The position numbers and the translations under genes were made by a program. From a virus: a stretch of DNA of 64,000 nt. The stretch lies in the IMG/VR virus record IMGVR_UViG_3300031885_000003, positions 1 through 64,000 of that record. One strand, given 5' to 3'. The notes beneath the pieces are model-generated. The model made no database searches, had not been told where the DNA came from, and saw nothing but the letters and a program-made list of their open reading frames with translations. This document shows, one piece after another, positions 35,756 to 42,348 of this stretch; the first letter of the stretch is position 1, and every line of letters starts with the position of its first letter.

Positions 35756-36025
35756 ATGATTACAAAACAGCAGGAAAAATTTCAGTGCGCAGTCCGGGAA
35801 CGGCGCGCGAAACACCATCTGACGATCCACCTACAGCGCGATGCGCAGGCGACGACAGCCTGTGGGCTGATCGATGCGAAAAACGTGATCAATGTTGATC
35901 TTCTGACCGGGCAGTTTACCCGTCCCGGCGTGCCCCTGAACGCACCGAATGAATTCCTGTGTGTGCGCTGCCGAACGGCGCTCGGGGCTCTCTACCGGGC
36001 GAACTTAGCACGAATAGGCGAATAG
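35756..36025 (+). CDS. Hypothetical protein with CxxC
   Basis: An 89-residue product (MITKQQEKFQCAVRERRAKH) with FLCVRCRTALGAL near the C terminus, probably half of a zinc ribbon together with an earlier Cys. A hairpin leader plus AGGAGG precedes it. Function unknown. Confidence 0.65.
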   Translation: MITKQQEKFQCAVRERRAKHHLTIHLQRDAQATTACGLIDAKNVINVDLLTGQFTRPGVPLNAPNEFLCVRCRTALGALYRANLARIGE

Positions 36026-36037
36026 CCCCATTCCCGT

Positions 36038-36113
36038 CACGCGCACGCTACCCCAGGCGGGGCGACCGCGGGCGGGGTAAGAGTAAGAGACTAGGGAAAC
36101 GAAAGGAGCGAGA
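36038..36113 (+). repeat. Hairpin leader repeat, copy 1
   Basis: A GC-rich nested hairpin (CCCC-AGGC-GGGG core, outer GC arms) followed by GGGAAACGAAAGGAGCGA, the ribosome site of the next gene. Closely matches copy 2 at 36,561-36,638. Confidence 0.65.
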
Positions 36114-36114
36114 A

Positions 36115-36384
36115 ATGCTAGTCGTCCTGATACACCCCGATGACGTTGACAAATTGGACGAATTTTGTTTGCCCGATATGTACCGTTGGTGGCAGGGACA
36201 TGCTATCCAACGCACTATCGGCGACGAGACCTGGTTTGAGGTTGGGAAACCCGGATGTAGACACCTAGCATTATACGGAGGTGTCAAACGACTGGCAAGT
36301 TTTGGTATACATGCACGGGTAGCACGACGCACATTGACGAGGGAACAACGCCAGCAGCGCATGTGGCGCGCCTATGGCGGCTAA
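36115..36384 (+). CDS. Hypothetical protein (89 aa)
   Basis: Start ATG 36115 follows AAAGGAGCGAGAA. The product opens MLVVLIHPDDVDKLDEFCLP and ends in a basic helix (RRTLTREQRQQRMWRAYGG). No motif recognised. Confidence 0.65.
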   Translation: MLVVLIHPDDVDKLDEFCLPDMYRWWQGHAIQRTIGDETWFEVGKPGCRHLALYGGVKRLASFGIHARVARRTLTREQRQQRMWRAYGG

Positions 36385-36411
36385 CGCCCGGGAGGGCAAG
36401 GGAGGGAGATT

Positions 36412-36552
36412 ATGTTCGGAATATACAAGGATGGGAAAAAATCAAAACTATGGTTTTGCACGGCTCCTTTTGGGGCTCGGAAATTCGTTACTCGAAAGAA
36501 AGCGGCCGCCTTGGCGCGTCAAGTTGGCGGCAAAGTAGAAAAGATCAAATAA
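36412..36552 (+). CDS. Small basic protein (46 aa)
   Basis: ATG 36412 after GGGAGGGAG. The product MFGIYKDGKKSKLWFCTAPF... ends with a basic helix (ARQVGGKVEKIK). Such mini-proteins with a 'xxYKDGKxxx' start and a Lys-rich end are frequent in phages. Function unknown. Confidence 0.6.
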   Translation: MFGIYKDGKKSKLWFCTAPFGARKFVTRKKAAALARQVGGKVEKIK

Positions 36553-36560
36553 TCTCATCT

Positions 36561-36638
36561 CCGCCCCGCGCACGTTGCCCCAGGTGGGGCGACCGCGAGC
36601 GGGGTAAGGTAAGGGACCATGGAAACGAAAGGAGCGAT
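36561..36638 (+). repeat. Hairpin leader repeat, copy 2
   Basis: Outer stem CCCCGC (36,564-36,569) with GCGGGG (36,599-36,604); inner stem GCCCC (36,577-36,581), loop AGGT, GGGGC (36,586-36,590). It is followed by GGAAACGAAAGGAGCGA. Nearly the same sequence as copy 1. Confidence 0.65.
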
Positions 36639-36917
36639 ATGGAAACGCGGAAATGCCCAAACGTATTATGCCCCGGCACAATGTACCACTCTGACGACAT
36701 GGAAAACCCGTTTGCCGGGACCGATGATCACACCCCATTTTGGCAGTGCGAGTTATGCGGGGATTGTCAACCGGAATACACCGCGGCACAGAAACGCCTA
36801 ATCGAAGAACGGAGGCTAAACTCCCGCTGGGAAAATGCGACTGAGCATGAAATGGCGACAACCCCGGAAACCGAGGAATACTCGGACGAACGGTACGACC
36901 AGGAGAATCAGGACTAA
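36639..36917 (+). CDS. Zinc-ribbon hypothetical protein
   Basis: ATG 36639 after AAAGGAGCG. The 92-residue product has CPNVLCPG near residue 5 and CELCGDC near 36, a four-Cys zinc ribbon, then an acidic tail (TPETEEYSDERYDQENQD). Function unknown. Confidence 0.65.
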   Translation: METRKCPNVLCPGTMYHSDDMENPFAGTDDHTPFWQCELCGDCQPEYTAAQKRLIEERRLNSRWENATEHEMATTPETEEYSDERYDQENQD

Positions 36918-36918
36918 T

Positions 36919-36990
36919 TCCGCCCCGCACGCTGCCCCAGGCGGGGGATCGACGTGGACGCTAACAGCCTATGAGGGCGAGGAGAACGGC
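36919..36990 (+). repeat. Hairpin leader repeat, copy 3 (degenerate)
   Basis: Starts like copies 1 and 2 (GCCCCGCACGCTGCCCCAGG) but its 3' part differs; ends in GGCGAGGAGAACGGC before the mini-ORF at 36,991. Confidence 0.5.
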
Positions 36991-37038
36991 ATGGAAGAAG
37001 GAGCACAGCGATATTACCGGTGGGGTGCTCGTTTTTAG
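36991..37038 (+). CDS. Mini-ORF (15 aa), possibly truncated gene
   Basis: ATG 36991 behind GAGGAG encodes MEEGAQRYYRWGARF and stops inside the 77-base inverted repeat beginning at 37,021. A leader of the local type precedes it, so it may be the remnant of a longer gene interrupted at the repeat boundary. Confidence 0.3.
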   Translation: MEEGAQRYYRWGARF

Positions 37039-37097
37039 GGGGTCAATTGCTACTATAGTCTTGCTATCAACGGGGTTAAGGGTGCTCGATTCACAGG
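37021..37097 (+). repeat. 77-bp perfect inverted repeat, left copy
   Basis: This 77-base sequence is found, reverse-complemented and without mismatch, at 53,267-53,343; both flanking bases differ. Here it lies between genes. It contains a direct repeat TTGCTA spaced 14 bases. Confidence 0.9.
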
Positions 37098-37197
37098 ATT
37101 ATGTGGAACGGGAAAACGCATAGGGCGACCGGCGGCGGGATAGGGATAGAGCGCCACGGGAAACAACGCGCCGGAGAGCGCAAAGGGAGACGTGAAC

Positions 37198-37332
37198 ATG
37201 ATTAAGCATTGCACACAATGCGGGGAAAAACACGAAGAATTAGAACCCTGTCCAGAACCAATTCTTAAGAAATGGTTCCCCGGTGTGAAAGGAATCGGGC
37301 CGGATGGGAAGCCGTTAAAAGGTATTTGGTAA
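37198..37332 (+). CDS. Mini zinc-knuckle protein (44 aa)
   Basis: ATG 37198 after AAAGGGAG. Product MIKHCTQCGEKHEELEPCPE, then a basic-aromatic tail (LKKWFPGVKGIGPDGK). CTQC plus a later Cys could hold zinc. Function unknown. Confidence 0.55.
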   Translation: MIKHCTQCGEKHEELEPCPEPILKKWFPGVKGIGPDGKPLKGIW

Positions 37333-37361
37333 CAACGCGCCACGGCGCAGAAAGCCTGAAT

Positions 37362-37463
37362 ATGAACCACGCGGCGATAGAAGCGGCTCGGGACCGGGCC
37401 CACCACGCGCAATTGCGACACCTGGTCGCCGCCGGCGACATTGCCGATTACCCGAAATGGTAG
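37362..37463 (+). CDS. Short His/Ala-rich peptide (33 aa)
   Basis: ATG 37362 encodes MNHAAIEAARDRAHHAQLRH and a short tail. The ribosome site is weak, so the call is tentative; it fits the spacing between neighbouring small genes. Confidence 0.35.
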   Translation: MNHAAIEAARDRAHHAQLRHLVAAGDIADYPKW

Positions 37464-37573
37464 AAACGGCTCAAGCGGTTGTTATGCGGGCCAGATGTGG
37501 TAGACGACGAAAACGGGAGTCTGCATGCGCGAGTGCGTGCAGCTCTAAAACTGGTGGATGAAAGGATCGGAGT

Positions 37574-37768
37574 ATGGTGAACACGAAGAAAAAGCAGCTG
37601 ATGGGCCGGAACTTCTACTTGACGCAGGAGGAGGCGAAGTTCCTCAGCGAGCTTGGCCGGGAACCCGGCGCGATCAACGGCAACATGTCCGCGGGATTGC
37701 GGAAAGCGGTGGAGTACGTCAAAGCCCACATGAAACAGATCCCGCTCGACAAGGAGGAAGGACCATGA
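37574..37768 (+). CDS. Small protein with RHH-like pattern
   Basis: The 64-residue product starts MVNTKKKQLMGRNFYLTQEE. A strand (GRNFYLT) followed by two helices (EEAKFLSELG, MSAGLRKAVEYVKAHM) resembles a ribbon-helix-helix DNA-binding unit. It overlaps the next gene by ATGA. Possible transcription regulator; family not certain. Confidence 0.6.
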   Translation: MVNTKKKQLMGRNFYLTQEEAKFLSELGREPGAINGNMSAGLRKAVEYVKAHMKQIPLDKEEGP

Positions 37769-37986
37769 GAAACCGAGAAGCAAATTTAGAATGGTTGAAC
37801 CGGCGCATTGATCATCTCTCTGCGGAGATGTCACGTGCCGTGAAGAATTATGTCGAAGCGGTCCAATCTCGTGACAAAGAGGGCATCGCAACAAGCGCAT
37901 GCGAGCATGCCCAGGCGACTGGCCGGTACACCGAGGCCACGCTCATCCGTAGTTATATCGCCACCGACGCCGTAATTTGTCCGTAG
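37765..37986 (+). CDS. Small helical protein, last gene of operon
   Basis: A 73-residue product (MRNREANLEWLNRRIDHLSA) made almost wholly of helix. AAGGAGGAAGG precedes it. A terminator follows. Function unknown. Confidence 0.6.
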   Translation: MRNREANLEWLNRRIDHLSAEMSRAVKNYVEAVQSRDKEGIATSACEHAQATGRYTEATLIRSYIATDAVICP

Positions 37987-37990
37987 CATT

Positions 37991-38028
37991 CGCCCCCGGT
38001 TGCAGTCTGGCCGGGGGCGTGCTGTTTT
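37991..38028 (+). terminator. Intrinsic terminator facing the integrase gene
   Basis: CGCCCCCGG (37,991-37,999) pairs perfectly with CCGGGGGCG (38,011-38,019), 11-base loop, followed by TGCTGTTTT. Separates the small-gene operon from the convergent integrase gene. Confidence 0.75.
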
Positions 38029-39074
38029 CAGGCGTAGGGACGATCTATGTCCGCGTCCCTGGGCGACAGGTGAGCGTAGATCATCGTGGTCTTGCTATCG
38101 GCATGGCCAAGCCATTGAGACACCTTGAACAGGCTGACGCCAGCACTCACCAGTTGAGACGCGAACGTATGCCGGAGCGTCTTGGGCGTGCACCACGGGA
38201 CGGCAGCAGCCACGGCGACAGCCTCAAAAGACTTCCTGGGGTCAAAGCGGTAGCGATCCCGCCCAGGGGCCGCACTTGGGGCGATGATGAAGCCCTGGGC
38301 CTGCCTGAACTCGCCCAGGATGGCTTGTAGTTGTTCAGGGAATGGGATTGTGCGTGGCCGCTTGCCTTTGGGGTCCCACCCGGTAGGCTCATCATCATCT
38401 GAGTCGATGCCTACCATGTGGATCAGCTTTTGCTCCCAATCGAACCACTCCCACCGGGCCTGTACGATCTCCGCTTTGCGCAACCCGGCATGGATCCCCA
38501 AGGCAAAGTACAAAAGCATATCTTGACTATGGGCCTTGGCCGCGTCGAGCACCGCGGCTACCTGGGCCTTGTCCAACCATTTGACGTGCCGGGCAGGCTC
38601 CTCTATGAGCCTTGCGCCGCTGAACGCGTTGGGCCCGGGGATCCAGTGCTGCTCGACAGCGATACCAAAGAGCGCCTTGAGGCTCTTGATGCAGACGTTG
38701 GTGGTCTTGGCCGCTCTGCCGGCCGATTTGAACCTTGCCTTGACCACATCCAGGTGAGCGATCCCGACGTCGGCCAGCGCGGCGCCGTTACACGCGGCCT
38801 TGAGTTTACCCAACGCCCAGAGGTACGAATCCCGCGTGCTCTGGCGATGGTGCAGGTCAGCCCACGCCCGGTATCGGTCCTCGAGATCCGCCAGGGTGCA
38901 GACAGCCGGCGGCGGGGCTTCGACAGGCAGACCCGCGACCAGGAGCGCCTCGATCCTTGCCCGCCTTGCCTCCGCTTTAGCGGCATCTTTGGTGTGCAAG
39001 CTCGTCCAGACCGTCTTGGCTCCGTCCTGATACCGTAGATACCACGTCTTGCCCCGCAGATAGAGCGTGCTCAT
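38028..39074 (-). CDS. int: Tyrosine recombinase (phage integrase)
   Basis: The 348-residue product starts MSTLYLRGKTWYLRYQDGAK, an arm-binding N-terminal domain of the AP2-like type. The core-binding domain runs to about 165. Catalytic residues are visible: Arg in HAGLRKAEIVQARW, the KTLRHTFASQLV block (Arg and His; Lys takes the place of the first His of HxxR, as in many phage integrases), His in LGHADSKTT, and the nucleophile Tyr in MIYAHL. It would integrate the phage at a tRNA gene, using the attP beside it at about 39.55 kb. Confidence 0.92.
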   Translation of the reverse strand: MSTLYLRGKTWYLRYQDGAKTVWTSLHTKDAAKAEARRARIEALLVAGLPVEAPPPAVCTLADLEDRYRAWADLHHRQSTRDSYLWALGKLKAACNGAALADVGIAHLDVVKARFKSAGRAAKTTNVCIKSLKALFGIAVEQHWIPGPNAFSGARLIEEPARHVKWLDKAQVAAVLDAAKAHSQDMLLYFALGIHAGLRKAEIVQARWEWFDWEQKLIHMVGIDSDDDEPTGWDPKGKRPRTIPFPEQLQAILGEFRQAQGFIIAPSAAPGRDRYRFDPRKSFEAVAVAAAVPWCTPKTLRHTFASQLVSAGVSLFKVSQWLGHADSKTTMIYAHLSPRDADIDRPYA

Positions 39075-39078
39075 GGCT

Positions 39079-39420
39079 TCACTCCACCCGCGATATCTTA
39101 TGGCCGGGATCGTGCATACAAAACCTTACGGGCTGCGGTCCCAACACAGGAAACTCGAACTGTGGCCGCCACTGGAACTCGTCCCAGACGCGCTTGGGTA
39201 GATACGCAAACCCCTGGAGCAGGTCATAGACATGCACCGGCACGCCCATAAACGGGGTGTGCAATTCCAACACTTCACACGGCGGCGATTCTTCGGGCGA
39301 TGAACACTCGGCCCGCAAAGCATCATGCGCCCCTATCCCCATCACCAGCACCATCGGCTCCAACTGCCCCTCCATCTCGTTTTCAACCCGCTGCATCATC
39401 TCGACAATCTGGTCAATCAT
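39079..39420 (-). CDS. Hypothetical protein next to integrase
   Basis: ATG 39420 (MIDQIVEMMQRVENEMEGQL) has a good GGAGGGAGGG site upstream. The 113-residue product has a helical start, then beta strands with MVLVMGIGAHDALRAE and a Cys pair. Resembles small phage proteins of unknown role that lie between int and attP. Excisionase size, but no HTH seen. Confidence 0.6.
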   Translation of the reverse strand: MIDQIVEMMQRVENEMEGQLEPMVLVMGIGAHDALRAECSSPEESPPCEVLELHTPFMGVPVHVYDLLQGFAYLPKRVWDEFQWRPQFEFPVLGPQPVRFCMHDPGHKISRVE

Positions 39421-39532
39421 GGTGTCCCTCCCTCCGTGAGTAGTCACTTTGAGTAGTCACCTCTCAAAATGCTCTGTTAATGCGACCATGAGGAGTGTAT
39501 CGTAAATGGTTGGGATTGTCAAGGGTTACGAT

Positions 39533-39577
39533 TGGTGGAGATGAACGGGATCGAACCGTCGCCCTCATGACTGCCAG
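39533..39577 (-). tRNA. tRNA 3' half (partial), anticodon loop to CCA, att core
   Basis: Minus strand: anticodon loop CTGGCAG (U33, A37, triplet GGC, so alanine if the loop is intact), strand TCATG, variable loop, T arm GACGG-TTCGATC-CCGTT, acceptor CATCTCC, A, CCA. Upstream of the loop the sequence has no matching anticodon stem or D arm, so this is a fragment, not a working tRNA. Expected of an att core that restores the host tRNA on integration. Confidence 0.7.
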
Positions 39578-39596
39578 TTATATAATACAGAAATGC

Positions 39597-39640
39597 ACAA
39601 GTCCAGCAACATCATGTAGTTACATGGTATCACTGGACTT
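39597..39640. repeat. Large imperfect palindrome beside att core
   Basis: CAAGTCCAG (39,597-39,605) and CTGGACTTG (39,632-39,640) pair perfectly; inside, CATGTA and TACATG pair as well. Could be a protein-binding palindrome in the P' arm, or a cruciform. Confidence 0.6.
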
Positions 39641-39733
39641 GCGCGGGAACGCTGCTCTTCGCAGAACACCGCCAAACACCGCCAAAATGGTATCGGGGTA
39701 GTCACTTTTGCCGGCTCGGGGTAGTCACTTTGT

Positions 39734-40192
39734 TCACAATCCCAGCAGCCCATTTAGGATGGCCTTCATCGTTGGCCCGTTCGACTCAAGACACTCATCA
39801 GAAGCGGCTTTCTTGTCGTCAAAGTACCAGTCGTAGTTCAAGCCACCTTCCAAGGACTGAATTACCATACCGTAACCCCCATGGCGAAGGAGTTCTTCAC
39901 CGAAGTAGTGGTAGTAATAACCGATTGCCAACTCGTATTTCCCATCCACGAGATTCTCCACACAAAACGTTTCTCCGGGTTGTAAAGGCTCAGGTAAGAT
40001 GTTCATACCCTTTGTGGGAACTGGATCAACTGGACCGATGCGGGTAACCGACAAAGAGTAGATATCATGGTCATAATTGTTGTGCAACGTCAGGCTGTTC
40101 GTTCCGTTTGGGTTGGAGTTGGGTGAATCTGGACAGCCCGCCAGGACCGCCAGAACGAACAGCACTACCGCGTACCGCAATCTCTTGTTCAT
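39734..40192 (-). CDS. Lipoprotein, candidate superinfection-exclusion factor
   Basis: ATG 40192 behind GGAGAAAG. The 152-residue product starts MNKRLRYAVVLFVLAVLAGC, a lipoprotein signal with lipobox VLAGC. The mature domain is beta-rich (TNSLTLHNNYDHDIYSLSV). Its place next to the repressor, in the same orientation, fits genes expressed from the prophage, where lipoproteins often block superinfection. Role inferred. Confidence 0.65.
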   Translation of the reverse strand: MNKRLRYAVVLFVLAVLAGCPDSPNSNPNGTNSLTLHNNYDHDIYSLSVTRIGPVDPVPTKGMNILPEPLQPGETFCVENLVDGKYELAIGYYYHYFGEELLRHGGYGMVIQSLEGGLNYDWYFDDKKAASDECLESNGPTMKAILNGLLGL

Positions 40193-40203
40193 GGCTTTCT
40201 CCT

Positions 40204-40527
40204 TTATTTGAGTTGTTTCCCACAATGGATACAGAACTTCGCCGTTTTTCCCCGGACACTGAGAACAGTCAACTCGTAGCAAATGGCACACGTCACTTCC
40301 CGCAGACCCGATTCTGGCACTTGTGGCTTACCCTCGATCATCGCTTTCAGCTTCGCAAGGTTTTTTCTCGTCATATCCTTAGTCCCACCACGTTCCCAAG
40401 CCCCGTAAGTGTTCATGCTTAACCCAAGGAAATTACTCACATCCATCTGCGACAACCCCTGCTCATCACGCCACTGTTTTGCCCGTTCCCTTAATACCCC
40501 ATCATCTGCCCCGGCCCCTTTACTCAT
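40204..40527 (-). CDS. XRE-family repressor with C-terminal zinc ribbon (CI-like)
   Basis: The 107-residue product has an HTH at about 13-60 (RAKQWRDEQGLSQMDVSNFL, GLSMNTYGAWERGG) and a four-Cys ribbon at about 79-103 (CAIC ... CIHC). It lacks the peptidase domain of lambda CI, so release from repression would not use RecA-driven self-cleavage. Divergent from the Cro-like gene at 40,702 with promoters between. Probable lysogeny repressor. Confidence 0.75.
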   Translation of the reverse strand: MSKGAGADDGVLRERAKQWRDEQGLSQMDVSNFLGLSMNTYGAWERGGTKDMTRKNLAKLKAMIEGKPQVPESGLREVTCAICYELTVLSVRGKTAKFCIHCGKQLK

Positions 40528-40580
40528 TTGTCAATCCTCCATATATATCGCGCAGACTGCTTTTGCGCCATCCGTATAGG

Positions 40581-40610
40581 ATAGTACACCGATAATGCAC
40601 GTCCTGTCAA
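40581..40610 (-). promoter_or_regulatory. Repressor promoter
   Basis: Minus strand: TTGACA (40,605-40,610), 18-base spacer, TACTAT (40,581-40,586), about 54 bases upstream of the repressor start. Confidence 0.65.
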
Positions 40611-40646
40611 GGGGTTGCAGAATTATACACAGACCATATATTTTTC

Positions 40647-40674
40647 TTGACAAAACAAGCCACCTGTCTATACA
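40647..40674 (+). promoter_or_regulatory. Early rightward promoter
   Basis: TTGACA (40,647-40,652), 16-base spacer, TATACA (40,669-40,674). The 36 bases between this and the divergent -35 box contain GTATA/TATAC-type half sites suited to operators. Confidence 0.65.
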
Positions 40675-40701
40675 CTGGCGGTGCACCAAAAGGAGAGGCC
40701 A

Positions 40702-40920
40702 ATGCAGATGGAACGACAGACGACGCCACAACGGGCCGTGTTGGAACGAATGATTAACCACAAGGGCTGGACATACACAGAACTTGCGAAACGGGCGGGG
40801 TTACATCAGAGCCTCATCGGCAAACTGCTGAGCGGGGAACGGGCGATCACCTTTCGGACAGCCCGGAAACTGGCCAAAGTATTTAACATGAGTTGGCGTC
40901 ATTTCTTTTGCGAGGAATAG
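40702..40920 (+). CDS. XRE-family HTH protein (Cro-like)
   Basis: ATG 40702 after AAAGGAGAG. The 72-residue product is a single HTH domain (MINHKGWTYTELAKRAGLHQ, SLIGKLLSGERAITFRTARK). First gene of the rightward operon and divergent from the repressor, so the likely Cro. Confidence 0.8.
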   Translation: MQMERQTTPQRAVLERMINHKGWTYTELAKRAGLHQSLIGKLLSGERAITFRTARKLAKVFNMSWRHFFCEE

Positions 40921-40922
40921 CA

Positions 40923-41192
40923 ATGCCTGAAACCTACCTTGGCCCCGCCCAGGCGGCAAAGTACATGAACATCGGCGTCACCCTGTTTTACCGGTTGCGG
41001 AAGGGCGACGCCGCATTCCCCGCGGCTATCCCGCTCGGCCGGTGCCGCCGTTATAGCGTCTACGACCTCGACGCCTACATGCAGTCGAAGAAACCAAAAC
41101 CCGTCACACCCGATCCCGAACTGGAAAAAGAAGCTGCGGACATCATCCGCAGCCATAGGAAACCACAAGAGGAGAACCACGCTCATGCCTAA
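40923..41192 (+). CDS. AlpA/excisionase-like winged HTH protein
   Basis: The 89-residue product starts MPETYLGPAQAAKYMNIGVT, then LFYRLRKGDAAFPAAIPLGR and RRYSVYDLDAYMQSKKPKP, the MerR-type helix-wing plan of AlpA and excisionase proteins. Three bases after cro, so expressed early. May be the excisionase or an early activator. Confidence 0.7.
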   Translation: MPETYLGPAQAAKYMNIGVTLFYRLRKGDAAFPAAIPLGRCRRYSVYDLDAYMQSKKPKPVTPDPELEKEAADIIRSHRKPQEENHAHA

Positions 41193-41436
41193 GAAACGCA
41201 AACCGCGAGCGCAGGCGCCGACAGCAGCACCAAAGCCAACCGCTGCCGTGCGCGTCCCGAAAGCCGTCCTCGACGGCCTGATGGCTCTGCAGTCGACCCC
41301 AACGAACACCCGCAACATCAACCAGGCGATCCAGATGCTCCGGCGTCTCGGACATCCGCAGGCGCAGCTATGGGTGTCACAGCACCCGAGCGAATACTAC
41401 GAGGGGGTCGAGGTCGGCTTCGAGGCGGACGAATGA
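41185..41436 (+). CDS. Small basic hypothetical protein
   Basis: An 83-residue product with a Lys/Pro/Ala-rich start (MPKKRKPRAQAPTAAPKPTA), a helical middle (RVPKAVLDGLMALQSTPTNT) and an acidic end. The N terminus looks like a DNA-binding tail. Overlaps both neighbours. Function unknown. Confidence 0.65.
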   Translation: MPKKRKPRAQAPTAAPKPTAAVRVPKAVLDGLMALQSTPTNTRNINQAIQMLRRLGHPQAQLWVSQHPSEYYEGVEVGFEADE

Positions 41437-41939
41437 GCCGTAAGACGTGCACACAATGCGGGGAGGAGAAACACCACGTCTCGTTTTACGCGGGGAGCAG
41501 CGTATGCCGGGCCTGTCAGAGCGAGCCGAGGCCGAAGATCAACGATGGCCGGGCACCCACTTTGGCAGAAGCGGAAGAGAAGGAGCGGCCGGCGCCGCGT
41601 CCCATGCCCGTGCCCGTTTCTGCGCCAGTGAACCCGCCGGAAAAACTGCCAGCGTTAGAACTGGCATCGTCGCTGGAATACCGGTTTTGCAAAGACGAAG
41701 AGCCAGAGCCGGAAACCGAAAAGGGTCCAGAGACCGACATAGACGGGGGACGGCTGATCGTGAAAGCCGAGACGTCGGTGGAACTGCTTGCGGCCGTCCT
41801 GATCGCCGTGTTGGACGTCTGCCCGGACGCCCGGTGCAAGTCTCTATATGGAGAGTTAGTAATCACGGCGGGGAGACAAAGGGAGAGTAACCAACGAAAG
41901 GAGAACACGACTGATGAACTGGAAGATTTTAGGGGTTGA
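41433..41939 (+). CDS. Zinc-ribbon protein with Pro/Glu-rich linker
   Basis: The 168-residue product has a four-Cys ribbon at its start (CTQCGEEKHHVSFYAGSS, then VCRAC), a Pro/Glu-rich linker (about 35-110), and a helical C-terminal half (SVELLAAVLIAVLDVCPDAR). Ribbons of this kind are common in phage replication operons. Role unknown. Confidence 0.65.
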   Translation: MSRKTCTQCGEEKHHVSFYAGSSVCRACQSEPRPKINDGRAPTLAEAEEKERPAPRPMPVPVSAPVNPPEKLPALELASSLEYRFCKDEEPEPETEKGPETDIDGGRLIVKAETSVELLAAVLIAVLDVCPDARCKSLYGELVITAGRQRESNQRKENTTDELEDFRG

Positions 41940-42336
41940 CGACAAGTTGCCCGAGTTGGATGGGCCGATTCAATTGCAGTTGGAACATGTCAACGGCACG
42001 CTCAGGGAAGTCGCTCTGGCCTGCAACTACGACGTGGTTCTGAAAATCATCCCGGGGCCATACGGCGGCCTCCAATTGCTGGTGCCACCGGATCCGAAAC
42101 CAATCTACGAGATGCGTGGCGAGCTGTGCGGTTTCCGGGCCAGGCCCATAGAGTTCGACGACGAAGCCAAGGCCCGCGAAAAGTACCTCTGGCACGTCTC
42201 ACAAGTCGGCCCCTCGCCACATAAGATCCAACTGGTCAAAGTGACTCGGGTGGGCGACGAGAAGGAGCGTGAAGAAGTGCTAGCAGAGGATATTGTGAGC
42301 GTAGCGGAGGCACACGCCGACCCCGACAACTTCTAA
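41914..42336 (+). CDS. Hypothetical protein (140 aa)
   Basis: Start ATG 41914 behind AAAGGAGAA. The product MNWKILGVDDKLPELDGPIQ is beta-rich (LQLEHVNGTLREVALACNYD) with a charged helical end. No family recognised. Last gene before the structured non-coding region. Confidence 0.65.
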   Translation: MNWKILGVDDKLPELDGPIQLQLEHVNGTLREVALACNYDVVLKIIPGPYGGLQLLVPPDPKPIYEMRGELCGFRARPIEFDDEAKAREKYLWHVSQVGPSPHKIQLVKVTRVGDEKEREEVLAEDIVSVAEAHADPDNF

Positions 42337-42348
42337 CTTCTCTGATCT

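Larger units (their letters stand above)
39438..39728. other. attP: attP-like site: tRNA-derived core flanked by paired arm repeats
   Basis: A core of 45 bases equal to the 3' half of a tRNA gene (39,533-39,577) lies between two pairs of direct repeats: GAGTAGTCAC at 39,438-39,447 and 39,451-39,460, and GGGGTAGTCAC at 39,695-39,705 and 39,718-39,728. Core with arm-type sites on both sides, next to an integrase gene, is the layout of a complete phage attP rather than of a prophage end. Inferred from arrangement; arm binding is untested. Confidence 0.65.

Noticed and set aside
37053-37421. A 122-codon minus-strand frame across the 77-base repeat
   Set aside because: No ribosome site, opposite to two small plus-strand genes with good sites, and Pro/Ser-rich shadow-like composition.
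39533-39577. Functional tRNA gene
   Set aside because: Only the 3' half is present; the sequence upstream cannot form the anticodon stem, D arm or acceptor 5' strand.
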